This document shows positions 44,893 to 54,414 of a DNA stretch of 64,000 nucleotides, in pieces. The notes beneath the pieces were generated by a model that ran no database searches, was not told the origin of the DNA, and saw only the letters and a program-made list of their open reading frames with translations. Source of the stretch: Chryseobacterium takakiae (GTDB lineage Bacteria > Bacteroidota > Bacteroidia > Flavobacteriales > Weeksellaceae); contig NZ_FQVO01000004.1 in assembly GCF_900129385.1 (NCBI RefSeq), positions 186,001 through 250,000 of the forward strand. The letters are read 5' to 3'. Every line of letters begins with the position of its first letter. Position 1 is the stretch's first letter. Both the position numbers and the translations under genes were made by a program.

Positions 44893-45396
44893 CTAATACT
44901 GACTGTTTTGACGCTCGCTTCGCTCGCGCCGATCTTCTTTCTGTATTCTGTATTCTGCAGCAATCTTTATCTGTTCGTTGTGTTTCAAAAGAAATCTTTT
45001 CATATAGCTTTTAAGAAAAATTTCATTAAAGATCTTCCCGATAATACCGTAGGGAGAGTGAAACTCGAAAATATCGGTCATAACTGTATTTTCGGCCTGC
45101 TGTCTAAAAATATGCTGATGTTCCATGGATTTAAAGGCTCCTTTTTGCATGATGTCTGTGAAATAAAAAGGCTTTTCCATACTTGTAATTTTAACCGTTA
45201 ATGTCTGATAAATTCCCAGATGCTTTGCTCTCCAGGTAACCGTTTCGCCTTCTTCGATGAGTCCGGAAGTTCGTCCTGCAATTGCTTTTTCGCCTGTTCC
45301 AGGAACTGACTTCTGATGAAAATCAATATCTCTTGATAAATCGAAAACGGTTTGGATATCGGCTTTTATTACGGTTGTTAATTGAATTTCAGGCAT
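44893..45396 (-). CDS. SRPBCC-family protein (START/Bet v1-like)
   Basis: The 167-residue product has the helix-grip fold pattern: TTVIKADIQTVFDLSRDIDF, a GETVTWRAKHLGIYQTLTVK sheet, MQKGAFKSMEHQHIFR and a C-terminal helix (EIFLKSYMKRFLLKHNEQI). The C-terminal ~20 residues (RIQKEDRRERSERQNSQY) are polar and low-complexity. These proteins bind hydrophobic ligands; its ligand is unknown. Its start overlaps the stop of the upstream membrane protein by 8 nt, so both belong to the GbsR-linked set. Confidence 0.82.
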   Translation of the reverse strand: MPEIQLTTVIKADIQTVFDLSRDIDFHQKSVPGTGEKAIAGRTSGLIEEGETVTWRAKHLGIYQTLTVKITSMEKPFYFTDIMQKGAFKSMEHQHIFRQQAENTVMTDIFEFHSPYGIIGKIFNEIFLKSYMKRFLLKHNEQIKIAAEYRIQKEDRRERSERQNSQY

Positions 45397-45796
45397 GATC
45401 TATTGTTTTATTATCTTCTTTATCATAAAAACTGATCACAAGAGACTGAATCATAAGAACAGGCGATAGTATGATCCAAGAGATGGGAATCCATTCAAAA
45501 AAACTAAAATCAACTTCAATTTTAATCAAATTAAATACAATGAACAGCAAAAAAGTGATTACAATATACGTTGAAACAAAAATATACACTTTCCTGGAAT
45601 CTGTTTTTGGGTATTCTTTAGACAAAAACTTAATTATATTTAAAGAATACTGAACAAAAGCAATGAGAAAGAATTCTACAAAGATGCTGATGTATAAAAA
45701 ATCCTTTTGTGTCACAGCTATTGCAAGAATAGTGGTAAGAAACAGGATAAATAACGTTTGCTGAATTCTGGGATCGTAGCTAATTAAAGTTTTCAT
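45389..45796 (-). CDS. four-helix membrane protein
   Basis: The 135-residue product has predicted membrane spans at about residues 12-28, 34-54, 70-90 and 100-122, then a short charged tail (YDKEDNKTIDHA). I recognise no family. It is one of several small membrane proteins between the GbsR regulator and the SRPBCC gene, and its stop overlaps the SRPBCC start by 8 nt. Confidence 0.7.
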   Translation of the reverse strand: MKTLISYDPRIQQTLFILFLTTILAIAVTQKDFLYISIFVEFFLIAFVQYSLNIIKFLSKEYPKTDSRKVYIFVSTYIVITFLLFIVFNLIKIEVDFSFFEWIPISWIILSPVLMIQSLVISFYDKEDNKTIDHA

Positions 45797-45873
45797 GGGT
45801 ATTAATTTAAAGGTTTAAAAAGTCTCCTCTTGTTCTTTTGTTTTGTACTTTGAATGTAAAATACATCCAGATT

Positions 45874-46278
45874 TTAAAGATGAATGTTTTCATTTTTAGT
45901 GATTTTATGTTTGTTCATAGCGTGTTTACGGCCTTTCAGGAAAAGAAGAAGGTTCAGAAGCATCATGATTCCGAGGTAAATAGAAAATTTACCGATCTTT
46001 TCGCTCATATTTACCACAAGACTTTCCACTGTTTCTATTCTGTAAAACTCGATGATGCATAAGGCAAAACCAACATTCAGAAGATAAAATCCGATTTTAA
46101 AAAGAGAGTTTGTGGCCATCGCAATATCTTCTTTCTGGTGAAAAATATCGATCATAAAAATTTTTGAATTTTTGAACAGAAATTGTGAAACAAAAACAGT
46201 GAGCGCGATGACAATAGGCAAATAGATCATATACGCTGAAAAATTGTACGTTGCTGTGGTGAGGCTTGTTGCTGTCAT
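45874..46278 (-). CDS. three-helix membrane protein
   Basis: The 134-residue product has membrane spans at about residues 13-34, 58-78 and 96-114, ending in a basic tail with HAMNKHKITKNENIHL. I recognise no family. It follows the 46285-46629 gene by 6 nt and shares its general plan (short loops, three or four spans), so the two may form a heteromer. Confidence 0.7.
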   Translation of the reverse strand: MTATSLTTATYNFSAYMIYLPIVIALTVFVSQFLFKNSKIFMIDIFHQKEDIAMATNSLFKIGFYLLNVGFALCIIEFYRIETVESLVVNMSEKIGKFSIYLGIMMLLNLLLFLKGRKHAMNKHKITKNENIHL

Positions 46279-46284
46279 AATTGT

Positions 46285-46629
46285 TTATTTTATGGTTAAA
46301 TTTTTTCTTAAAAGATACAGTGTAAAAATGTTGATGTAATGCAATACACAAAGAATCAGCATGATATTCCCGATGCGTATTGCTGTTACTGCAAGTACCT
46401 GTTCAGGGGAAGTAATCTTGTCCCAGGTTGTAAGACTGATGGCAATATATCCCAGGTTAATCAGATAATAACAGCCTAGAAGTATCCGGTTGATCGTAAG
46501 GCAAAGATTTTTGTCATGGATGAGGTATTCCAGGTAGAGTTTTCCTTCGTGATAACATCTTCTTCCGACATCAACGGTAATATATGATGCGGCTGCGAGA
46601 AAAATCAGGTATGAGATAATATTAAACAT
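46285..46629 (-). CDS. three-helix membrane protein
   Basis: The 114-residue product has hydrophobic spans at about residues 3-18, 47-66 and 80-105 with a charged cytoplasmic loop (DVGRRCYHEGKLYLEYLIHD). I recognise no family. It is 6 nt upstream of the next membrane gene. A copy of the palindrome proposed as GbsR operator lies 16 nt before the start codon (46645-46664), so this looks like the first gene of a regulated unit. Confidence 0.7.
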   Translation of the reverse strand: MFNIISYLIFLAAASYITVDVGRRCYHEGKLYLEYLIHDKNLCLTINRILLGCYYLINLGYIAISLTTWDKITSPEQVLAVTAIRIGNIMLILCVLHYINIFTLYLLRKNLTIK

Positions 46630-46644
46630 CTTGTAGTTTTTATA

Positions 46645-46664
46645 TTTTCAATAAATATTGAAAC
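46645..46664. promoter_or_regulatory. palindromic operator copy 3 (TTTTCAA-N6-TTGAAAC)
   Basis: TTTTCAATAAATATTGAAAC lies just before the 46285-46629 gene. It shares arms with the copies at 47074-47093 and 47731-47750. Confidence 0.6.
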
Positions 46665-46678
46665 AAAAAGTCAAAAAA

Positions 46679-47050
46679 TTAATCTGTAATGTTTGGTTGA
46701 TAAGATTCAATCAAATGAAATCCGTAGGCAATATAATACATATTGAAAAGTACTCCTCCGATGCCCATGAAGTAAAATATCAAATCCCTATTGGAATCTA
46801 AAGAAAATACGGCTGTAAAATAAATAATAACGAAAAATAAAATAACACCGAAGAAATAATATTGATGAAATTTACTTTTACTAATCAAAACTCTTAACAA
46901 AAAACCTAATATATTTGACACACCAACAAAGAAAAGTACGATGAAAAATTTGGCAATAGCTTGGTCATAGTCGACAAAGATATATATAAGACCAGCAAAG
47001 CTCACCAATGTCTGGAATATCGTTTCTGCTTTTAAAATTTTAAGTTTCAT
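46679..47050 (-). CDS. four-helix membrane protein
   Basis: The 123-residue product has membrane spans at about residues 10-27, 33-54, 65-83 and 92-110. It ends in a soluble tail (HLIESYQPNITD). I recognise no family. It has its own operator copy 23 nt upstream (47074-47093) and an operator-like copy downstream, so it is probably transcribed separately yet under the same regulator. Confidence 0.68.
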   Translation of the reverse strand: MKLKILKAETIFQTLVSFAGLIYIFVDYDQAIAKFFIVLFFVGVSNILGFLLRVLISKSKFHQYYFFGVILFFVIIYFTAVFSLDSNRDLIFYFMGIGGVLFNMYYIAYGFHLIESYQPNITD

Positions 47051-47073
47051 GATTTATTTTTAATGTTATTATA

Positions 47074-47093
47074 TTTTCAATAATTTTTGAAAG
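47074..47093. promoter_or_regulatory. palindromic operator copy 2 (TTTTCAA-N6-TTGAAAG)
   Basis: TTTTCAATAATTTTTGAAAG lies 23 nt before the 46679-47050 gene. It is identical to the copy at 47731-47750 except for its final base. Confidence 0.65.
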
Positions 47094-47185
47094 TTTATTT
47101 GAAATAAAAAAGGATCTGTTCCTTTTTTATCTTATTCTTTTTAAATTCTTCATACCGTGTTGCAGCGTTCAGAATGACCTGTTTT

Positions 47186-47689
47186 TCATTTCAACAAATT
47201 TGTGATTTTCCCAACCAGCCAGTGATCATCACTTTTTATGGCAAGATCCATGATATTGTTGATCTTTCCTGTTACGGAACTGAAATCTTCCATTAATCTA
47301 ATGAATTCTTTTGCTTCTTCAGAATCTTTATCTTCTATATTTTTCAGTTCTTCCAGGAATGAAATGACCGGTTCAATCTCTCTTTTTCTTCTTTCTTTCG
47401 TAATCTGTTTAAACAAAAACCAAACATCTTTTTCGGCAACAAAATATTCTTTACGGTCTCCTTTTATAAATTCCTTTCTAACAATTCCCCAGTCCATTAA
47501 AGCGCGGAGATTCATATTGGCATTTCCTCTTGAAATTTCAAGCTGCTCCATCACCTCATCGGTAGAGAGCGGTTTTCCGGTTGCCAAAAGCAATGCATGA
47601 ACCTGAGCCATGGTACGGTTGATTCCCCAGTTGGTAGCAAACGTTCCCCAGGTCTGAATGTATTTTTCTTTTGCTTCTGAAAGTTTCAT
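47186..47689 (-). CDS. GbsR/MarR-family transcriptional regulator
   Basis: The 167-residue protein resembles GbsR/MarR regulators: FATNWGINRTMAQVHALLLA, the winged-helix recognition part LSTDEVMEQLEISRGNANMN and LRALMDWGIVRKEFIKGDRK, and a C-terminal helical domain (EIEPVISFLEELKNI). Members respond to osmolytes or membrane-active compounds. A palindrome lies 41 nt before its start codon and again before two downstream membrane-protein genes, which fits autoregulation plus control of the set. Confidence 0.88.
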   Translation of the reverse strand: MKLSEAKEKYIQTWGTFATNWGINRTMAQVHALLLATGKPLSTDEVMEQLEISRGNANMNLRALMDWGIVRKEFIKGDRKEYFVAEKDVWFLFKQITKERRKREIEPVISFLEELKNIEDKDSEEAKEFIRLMEDFSSVTGKINNIMDLAIKSDDHWLVGKITNLLK

Positions 47690-47730
47690 CTTAATTCATT
47701 TCTTTTACAAATGTAATTATATTTTTTGAA

Positions 47731-47750
47731 TTTTCAATAATTTTTGAAAA
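47731..47750. promoter_or_regulatory. palindromic operator copy 1 (TTTTCAA-N6-TTGAAAA)
   Basis: TTTTCAATAATTTTTGAAAA lies upstream of the GbsR gene, with arms TTTTCAA and TTGAAAA around a 6-nt spacer. It fits an autoregulatory site. Confidence 0.65.
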
Positions 47751-47765
47751 TTAATTTTTAAAAAA

Positions 47766-47794
47766 AACAGACATTCCTTGTGAGAGTGCCTGTT
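47766..47794 (-). terminator. intrinsic terminator after the VWA gene
   Basis: AACAGGCA and TGTCTGTT on the minus strand form an 8-bp stem with one G-T pair around a 13-nt loop and are followed by seven T. It lies 17 nt beyond the VWA stop. Confidence 0.65.
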
Positions 47795-47810
47795 TGAATC
47801 TAATTTTAAT

Positions 47811-49787
47811 TTACTTATTAATTTGTTTGTATTCTTTAATCAAATCCACAAATCCTTTTCTGTCTCCATCTCTGTCTTCACCCTTACTATCCTTTGCCAA
47901 TTTTTCAATTGCTTCTAAATCTTTTCCGGTAATAAATTGAGAATCTCTTAAGACCAATCCGAACCAGGCAACCGATGAAGCAAATTTAAAGTCTTTACTT
48001 TCGGCCTGGGATTTAGCATTATTTATGGTGTGAACAATTTCAGAACTTTTCGATCCATGAGGTTTTTTGTATCTGAATTTTACGGTCCCTAATTCGTCTT
48101 CAAACTTTTGGCTGCCTGAAGTCGAGCTATATTTAAGCTTATTTTGTTTTGGTAAAAATTTAGAATTGACATTAGCAGGAATTATTTCATACAATGCCGT
48201 TACGGTATGTCCACTTCCTAATTCTCCCGCATCAATTTTATCGTTTGCAAAATCTTCATTTCTCAGTTTTCTGTTTTCATATCCTATCAATCTGTAGGAT
48301 TGAACGTATTTAGGATTAAATTCAATCTGAATTTTTACATCTTTAGCAATGGTATAGATGTTTCCGGCAAATTCTCTTCCCAGAAACTTATTGGCTTCCT
48401 GAAGATTATCGATATAGGCATAGTTTCCATTTCCTTTATCTGCAAGCGTTTCCATTTTGTTGTCTTTATAATTTCCCATCCCATATCCCAGACAGGTAAG
48501 GAAAACTCCGGATTTTCTTTTTTCTTCAATCAGTCTCTCAAGATCTGCTTCCGAAGAAACACCCACATTAAAATCTCCGTCTGTTGCCAAGATCACGCGA
48601 TTGTTTCCACCTTTTATAAAGCTTTTCTGCGCCAGTTTATAAGCAAGCTCAATTCCTGCGCCGCCTGCCGTACTGCCTCCTGCTTGAAGTCTTTCCAAGG
48701 CCTCTGTAATTTTTCTTTTCTCTGCCACTGAAGTAGAAGGCAATACAACACCTGCACTTCCGGCATACACCACGATTGCCACTTTGTCTACCGGTCTCAA
48801 CTGATCCAGCAATATCTTTAATGAAGATTTTAGCAGCGGCAGTTTGTTTTCATAGGCCATAGAACCAGAAGTGTCAACCAGGAAAACCATATTGGACGGG
48901 GGAAGATTATTCATCGGGATGTTTTTTCCTTTCAGTCCTATTTTAAGCAACTGATGATTAGGATTCCACGGACTTTTCCCAATTTCCGTACTGATAGAAA
49001 AAGACTGGTTATTTTTAGGCTGAGGATAATCATATTTAAAATAATTAATCATCTCCTCCACTCTCACTGCATTTTTATCGACTCTGCCATATTCTATCAT
49101 TCTTCTTACATTGGAATACGAAGCATTATCCGTATCAATGGAAAAAGTCGAAAGCGGCTGATTTTTTGTTAATTCAAAAGGATTTTCAACCAAAGCGTTG
49201 TATTCTTCATCGTTATAATCAATATAATTTTTTGAAACTTTTTTTACTGTTTTTTTATCAAACTCATTGTCATATACTTTTCCCAAGTTAGGTCTGAATG
49301 AAGATTCAACTTCCATAGCCACCATTGCTTTCGGTTTTGGGCAGCCATTATATTCCGGCATTCCGGGAACAGTGGGACAGGCATCGTCTTTATCGAGAAT
49401 ACCGTCACCATCTGTATCCGGCCACGGACAGCCGTTGTTTTCTGCCGGTCCGGCAACTGTAGGACAGGCATCGTCTTTATCAATAATTCCGTCTCCGTCG
49501 GTATCAGGAAAAGGACAACCATTATTTTGAGCTGGTCCACGAACATCTTTGCACTGATCGTCTTTATCGGGAACGCCGTCTCCATCAAAATCCGGCCACG
49601 GACAGCCTTTGTTTTCAACCGGTCCGGATATTTCAGGACATTTGTCACGTCTGTTTTTTACACCGTCCTGATCTTTGTCTTTTTTAATGCTTAATTTTTT
49701 AGTCTCTTTTTGTTCATCTGCCACCGTTTTGGTTTTACACGCCATCAATAATCCTAAAACCAGTATTGTTGTTCCTAATTTTTTCAT
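47811..49787 (-). CDS. von Willebrand factor A domain lipoprotein with thrombospondin-3 repeats
   Basis: The 658-residue product begins with a lipoprotein signal ([16 protein letters not shown]). Residues ~35-150 hold four Ca-binding thrombospondin-3 repeats ([62 protein letters not shown]). A YfbK-like N-terminal segment ([20 protein letters not shown]) and a VWA domain with an intact MIDAS ([10 protein letters not shown], about residue 305) follow, and a DUF3520-like C-terminus ends it. Such proteins bind ligands metal-dependently at the cell surface. It lies 88 nt downstream of the alpha-2-macroglobulin gene, in the same orientation, and may belong to that locus. Confidence 0.9.
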   Translation of the reverse strand: MKKLGTTILVLGLLMACKTKTVADEQKETKKLSIKKDKDQDGVKNRRDKCPEISGPVENKGCPWPDFDGDGVPDKDDQCKDVRGPAQNNGCPFPDTDGDGIIDKDDACPTVAGPAENNGCPWPDTDGDGILDKDDACPTVPGMPEYNGCPKPKAMVAMEVESSFRPNLGKVYDNEFDKKTVKKVSKNYIDYNDEEYNALVENPFELTKNQPLSTFSIDTDNASYSNVRRMIEYGRVDKNAVRVEEMINYFKYDYPQPKNNQSFSISTEIGKSPWNPNHQLLKIGLKGKNIPMNNLPPSNMVFLVDTSGSMAYENKLPLLKSSLKILLDQLRPVDKVAIVVYAGSAGVVLPSTSVAEKRKITEALERLQAGGSTAGGAGIELAYKLAQKSFIKGGNNRVILATDGDFNVGVSSEADLERLIEEKRKSGVFLTCLGYGMGNYKDNKMETLADKGNGNYAYIDNLQEANKFLGREFAGNIYTIAKDVKIQIEFNPKYVQSYRLIGYENRKLRNEDFANDKIDAGELGSGHTVTALYEIIPANVNSKFLPKQNKLKYSSTSGSQKFEDELGTVKFRYKKPHGSKSSEIVHTINNAKSQAESKDFKFASSVAWFGLVLRDSQFITGKDLEAIEKLAKDSKGEDRDGDRKGFVDLIKEYKQINK

Positions 49788-49875
49788 ATCTATTAATTTA
49801 TCACTCTTCTTTTATTCTATATTCAAGGATGCAGATTTTCGGAAAAGTTTCAGCTGAAAGGAAATATTTTTTACA

Positions 49876-52800
49876 TCAGGGTTGAATTTTAACATTTATT
49901 CCTTCGTTCCAGAATTTTTTTTCAGGCATATAATAGAGGTATACGTTGCCGGCTTTCCCGGTATATTCTCCGGCAAATTCTACTTTCAGATCAAGGTTAA
50001 TTGTTTTCGTTTCGTTGGCATTGAAATGTTCCCAATATAAAACGAGATAATTATCAAAAATCTCATAGTAAGAAAATTGTTTTTTATCCAGTAAGTCTTT
50101 TAACAAAGCATTTTGCAAAGTTAATCCTGCCGGAATTCCGATTTTTGCGGTAACCATCGGAAGTTTATTATTCACTTTATTAGAAACCTTTACGGTCATT
50201 CTGTTCGTATCTCCTGTTTTTGCCTTCTCAGAACTTAATGATGTTGTCATTGTTACCGGAATATCTGCGTTTTGCGGAGCTTTTAACGTGTAAAATCCAT
50301 AATCCAGTTTATAAGGAAGGCCTTTTCCGGACGGGTAATTGATGTTAAGAGTATTGCCTCCGGTTTTATAAGCAGAAGCCACAGAATTATTGGCTTTAAT
50401 TTCTGCGTTGTTAATTGTTATGAATGGCTTTTCTGTTCCGTACAGCTTTTCGTTTTCAGTAAAGAATGATGATAAAGCTTCCAGTGCCAGTGTTGTAGCC
50501 TGGGTTGATCCAAAACCATAATAACCATTCAAATTAATCAGTTCATCCGCTATTTCCGCTATTTTTAGCATATTCACCTTTCTATCTTTCTGCAAAGCCG
50601 TGAGATAAAGCGCCATTGTTTCAGAATTCGCTGAAAACCCACCGGAGCCTGTGAAGGTGATCTTTGTTTTTATATTTCTTTCATTAAACTGCTTATTAAG
50701 AATTTCAATGAGTTTCTGATATTCATTGTTTTTGCCCAAATTGGCTGCAATATTGGCCATCAAAGCCAGCTGGTAAGAATCTTTTTTTGCCACTGCCCGT
50801 TTCAGGCTTATCTCGTAGGCTTCATCAAGGTTGCGGATTCCGGTTTTTGATAATGCATATAAAACATACATATTTCTAGACCATGCAAAATCTGAAAAAG
50901 CTTCATTTTTTTCATAATCTCTTCTTACTTCAAAAATTCCGTTTTGGTTCTTTTTTGATAGGATAAATGCGGTAAGATCCTGAATGATTTTAGGTTCAAT
51001 GTTTATGTATTTTTTTAAATCTTTAAATTCAAGCAATGCAAAAGCAGAAAGAGAAACATCCGATTCCGAAGACCCGAAATAAGAAAATCCGCCATCCCGA
51101 TTTCTGTAGCTCAGCATTTTCTGAAATCCTTTTTTGAGATTCCTGATCACCTGAACTTCCGTTTCAGGAGTGATTTTTTTACTGAGTTTTAAATAATCCA
51201 GGATAAAAGTATTGGGATAAACGGTTGATGAAAGCTGTTCAAAACATCCGTGAGGTTCTCTTTTTAAACGTTCAATATCTTCAAACATCTGCAAAGCAGT
51301 ATTTTCGTACACATAATATGAAGAGTAGAAACTGCCGTCAATATAATCCGGAATATTGATGCTGATGCTTTCAGTTTTATTATTGATTATTGAATGATGA
51401 TACGGAAAGCCTTTTTCTTCCACTTTAAAAGGCAGAATCATCGTTTCCCTGAAATCTCCGGATCTGATGGTAAATTGTATGTTTGAGGCAATTACTTCAT
51501 TTGTACGGATTTTCACAAACAATTTTCCGGATTCTAGAGGTTTTAACGTAATCGCACTATCGGATTCCACAAGGCTGACACGATTCGGAACAATAACATC
51601 CATGACCATTTTCCTGGTTTCCGGCGAATTGTTTTTAACGACGACAGGAATAATCATCTCATCTGTTCTTGTTACATATTGAGGTAATTTGGCATCAATG
51701 GAAATAAGACTTTGTGCGGCATACGTTGTTTCATCCCGCCCGATTTGCCCGGAAGAAGAGATTCCTTCCGTTATAATCCTGAAAGCAGAATTGGCATCAG
51801 AATTATAAAATTCCACCTGTGCTTTTCCGTCTTTTCCTGTCTCCACAACGGGATTCCAGTAAAGTGTTTCGCGATAATCATACCGATATGCTGTGTTGGC
51901 AGTTGTATAGACCGGGTAAGAAAAACGCCTGGAATATTCATACGAAACAAGGCTGTCACGCGGTATATTCAATAATGCGTAATAGGATCTGGGTGTAATA
52001 TCAAATTTAATTTTAGAACGATTATTTTTATAAGAATTGATGATCACGACGCCATTTGCGCCTCTGTTTCCGTAAATGGATGTTGCGGCTGCATCTTTTA
52101 AAACAGTTAGACTATTAATATCATTCGGGTTAATCGTTGTCTTAAAATTTTCTACAGGGACACCGTCAACAATATACAAAGGCGTTTTATTGGCTAAAGA
52201 AGTATTTCCTCTGATCTGCACATTGATGTAGCCTCCCGGTTGACCTGAAGGTGAAACTACAATTCCTGCGGCTTTTCCGGACAATATAGAAGATAACTCA
52301 GGGGTGCCAAATTCATTGTTTTCAACTACATTAGATGCAACAGTACTATATTTTTTTGTAAGGGTCTGCGAATAACCCAGAACAATAACTTCTTCAATTT
52401 CTTGAGATTTTATTGTATCGCTTATGCCTTTTTTGTTTAATACCGAAGTATTCTGTTTGTTTTCAATGGAATATGTTGATTTTTTTGCTTCATCATCAGA
52501 TACCTTTTTCTCTTCTTTTAAAGTTTCCTTTACAATTTCTTCAATGTCTATATTATTTATTGTTTTTTTGCCTAAAGGGTTTACAGGTAGTTTATAAGAT
52601 AAGATACGGATTTTAACCTGCTGTTTCGGCTGGTGAGATTTTGCAATCAGTTTGAGGGGATATTTTTTGCTTAAATCATAAAAGTAAAATAAACCGTCTT
52701 CAGAAGTTGTCTGTTTCAGGATTATGCTGTCTCTTACGAGGAATACATCAGCTTTTACGGGCTTTCCATTTTCATCTTCTACAATTCCGTACACCGGATT

Positions 52801-54411
52801 TTTCTTTTCCGGAAGATACTTGTATTTCTTCTTCTGAAGAACTTCGGGAGTCATTTCAAAATATCTGTAGCCGTTGGTAAGCATTACCAGATCAAGGCTT
52901 TTACATCTTTTCTCTTCTTTTTTATCGAAATAAAACTGGGGTCTTTCAATTTTCCCTTTCAATTCAGAATCAAGGAGCAGCCAGGAAATGATATGGTTTT
53001 GCTTGTCGTCTGCGTACGTCCATAATTTATCATCGACAACACTCAGCGCTACATTTGCCGGAACCGGATTATTATTTTCGTCTGTAGTTTCGATATTGAG
53101 AACAACTTTCTCCCGCGGGAGGTAGTTTTGTTTTACAGGTTTTACTTTTACAGTCATCTGCCTGTTTTCATTCGCAAAAACAATACGTTCTGCCAACGGA
53201 ACATTGTCTTCAAAAACCGTAAATCTGCAAATTCCGGCAGGAAGCTCATTTTCAGGAATTTCCAGTTGAGCGGCTCCGTTTTTTACCGGGATTATTCTGT
53301 GATACATTTCTTTTCCGCGAAAGCTTCCTTTAATGGTAAGTGTTTTTTCTTCGGTTGAAATGATTTTAAAATAGATTTTCCGGTTTTCTTTTTTCAGGTT
53401 AAGTACAACGCCTCCGTCTTTTGCTGCAGGAAATTGATACACTGTGGAAATATTTCCGGGTTTAAGAACTTTTGCGTAATAGCTTTCAGCTCTTTCAGGT
53501 GTAAAATAAAAATTTCCCATCCCGAAATGATACGCTGAGGTTTCTGCAACCTTCTGATGATTCCGGTTGAAAATTTCTAACGTGGCATCAACCGGTTTTC
53601 CGTATTCATCCAGAATTTTATAAGCTATATTCTGTTCAATTCCGTTGATAAGAGTTCCGCCTTCCGGCATAAACTGTACATCAAGATTATTCAGGACAAT
53701 CGGGATATTTCGGGAAATGGATTCTGTAAATCCGTCGAAATTTATTTTAATATTCAGCAGAGCATCAGAAGATTTCAGCACTGTGGGAAGCTTAAATTTC
53801 AGTTGGTTTTTTCCTTCTTTGTCTGTGATAAATTTTCCTTCAGAAATGGTTTCTCCGTGATGTTGTACTGTAAAATTTCCTTCATAAAAAGGAATTGGTA
53901 AATTACTAAGGCTTCTCATTGAAAAATCTGCAAATCCCTCATCTCCTGCTCCATAACCTTTTTTAGGAAATTCAAGCTTCATAAGAATCCTTGGAGATAC
54001 GATTTTCTGGAGGGTAATTTCTTTTTCAAAAACATTTTTCTCGTCTTCGTTCTGCATCCAGTTGGTAAAGGCGCGCAGTTTGTAAATTCCGCCTTTCATA
54101 TCGCTGTTGAAATAAAAGTATCCTTCAGAATATCCGTTTATGATTTCGTATTTAGCTTTTTTTACCACGCTTCCGCCGGGATCCACAAGCTCAAAATTTA
54201 CGGTCTTACTCTGGTTCGCAGGGAGGTTGTTTTCTCCCTGTACCGTGTAGATTTTAAAATACATTTCTTCGCCTGGCTTATAAAAAACATGGCTGGTCTG
54301 GATATAGGTTTTTTCTTTCTCAAAGTTTTTAAATGGTTCCTGAGCTTTAAAAAAAGAAGCAAAAACCAGAAAAAGTAATCCTGAAACAAATGATATTATT
54401 TTGAAATTCAT
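49876..54411 (-). CDS. alpha-2-macroglobulin-family protein with thioester motif and embedded SusC-type plug
   Basis: The product has 1511 residues. After a signal peptide (IISFVSGLLFLVFASFFKAQ) it shows macroglobulin domains: an MG-type start (KTYIQTSHVFYKPGEEMYF), KGYGAGDEGFADFSM, and later NSDANSAFRIITEGIS and IDAKLPQYVTRTDEMIIPV. The thioester motif GCFEQ is at residues 1055-1059, with Cys and Gln both kept, followed by the helical thioester domain. Residues 535-610 look like a carboxypeptidase-regulatory-like domain. Residues 671-795 are a SusC-type plug: IEEVIVLGYS, SGKAAGIVV, NVQIRGNTSLANKTPLYIVD, SLTVLKDAAATSIYGNRGAN. It is 3 nt downstream of a barrel without a plug. Protease trapping is known for bacterial homologues; the rest is inference. 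Confidence 0.88.
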   Translation of the reverse strand: MNFKIISFVSGLLFLVFASFFKAQEPFKNFEKEKTYIQTSHVFYKPGEEMYFKIYTVQGENNLPANQSKTVNFELVDPGGSVVKKAKYEIINGYSEGYFYFNSDMKGGIYKLRAFTNWMQNEDEKNVFEKEITLQKIVSPRILMKLEFPKKGYGAGDEGFADFSMRSLSNLPIPFYEGNFTVQHHGETISEGKFITDKEGKNQLKFKLPTVLKSSDALLNIKINFDGFTESISRNIPIVLNNLDVQFMPEGGTLINGIEQNIAYKILDEYGKPVDATLEIFNRNHQKVAETSAYHFGMGNFYFTPERAESYYAKVLKPGNISTVYQFPAAKDGGVVLNLKKENRKIYFKIISTEEKTLTIKGSFRGKEMYHRIIPVKNGAAQLEIPENELPAGICRFTVFEDNVPLAERIVFANENRQMTVKVKPVKQNYLPREKVVLNIETTDENNNPVPANVALSVVDDKLWTYADDKQNHIISWLLLDSELKGKIERPQFYFDKKEEKRCKSLDLVMLTNGYRYFEMTPEVLQKKKYKYLPEKKNPVYGIVEDENGKPVKADVFLVRDSIILKQTTSEDGLFYFYDLSKKYPLKLIAKSHQPKQQVKIRILSYKLPVNPLGKKTINNIDIEEIVKETLKEEKKVSDDEAKKSTYSIENKQNTSVLNKKGISDTIKSQEIEEVIVLGYSQTLTKKYSTVASNVVENNEFGTPELSSILSGKAAGIVVSPSGQPGGYINVQIRGNTSLANKTPLYIVDGVPVENFKTTINPNDINSLTVLKDAAATSIYGNRGANGVVIINSYKNNRSKIKFDITPRSYYALLNIPRDSLVSYEYSRRFSYPVYTTANTAYRYDYRETLYWNPVVETGKDGKAQVEFYNSDANSAFRIITEGISSSGQIGRDETTYAAQSLISIDAKLPQYVTRTDEMIIPVVVKNNSPETRKMVMDVIVPNRVSLVESDSAITLKPLESGKLFVKIRTNEVIASNIQFTIRSGDFRETMILPFKVEEKGFPYHHSIINNKTESISINIPDYIDGSFYSSYYVYENTALQMFEDIERLKREPHGCFEQLSSTVYPNTFILDYLKLSKKITPETEVQVIRNLKKGFQKMLSYRNRDGGFSYFGSSESDVSLSAFALLEFKDLKKYINIEPKIIQDLTAFILSKKNQNGIFEVRRDYEKNEAFSDFAWSRNMYVLYALSKTGIRNLDEAYEISLKRAVAKKDSYQLALMANIAANLGKNNEYQKLIEILNKQFNERNIKTKITFTGSGGFSANSETMALYLTALQKDRKVNMLKIAEIADELINLNGYYGFGSTQATTLALEALSSFFTENEKLYGTEKPFITINNAEIKANNSVASAYKTGGNTLNINYPSGKGLPYKLDYGFYTLKAPQNADIPVTMTTSLSSEKAKTGDTNRMTVKVSNKVNNKLPMVTAKIGIPAGLTLQNALLKDLLDKKQFSYYEIFDNYLVLYWEHFNANETKTINLDLKVEFAGEYTGKAGNVYLYYMPEKKFWNEGINVKIQP

Positions 54412-54414
54412 ACG

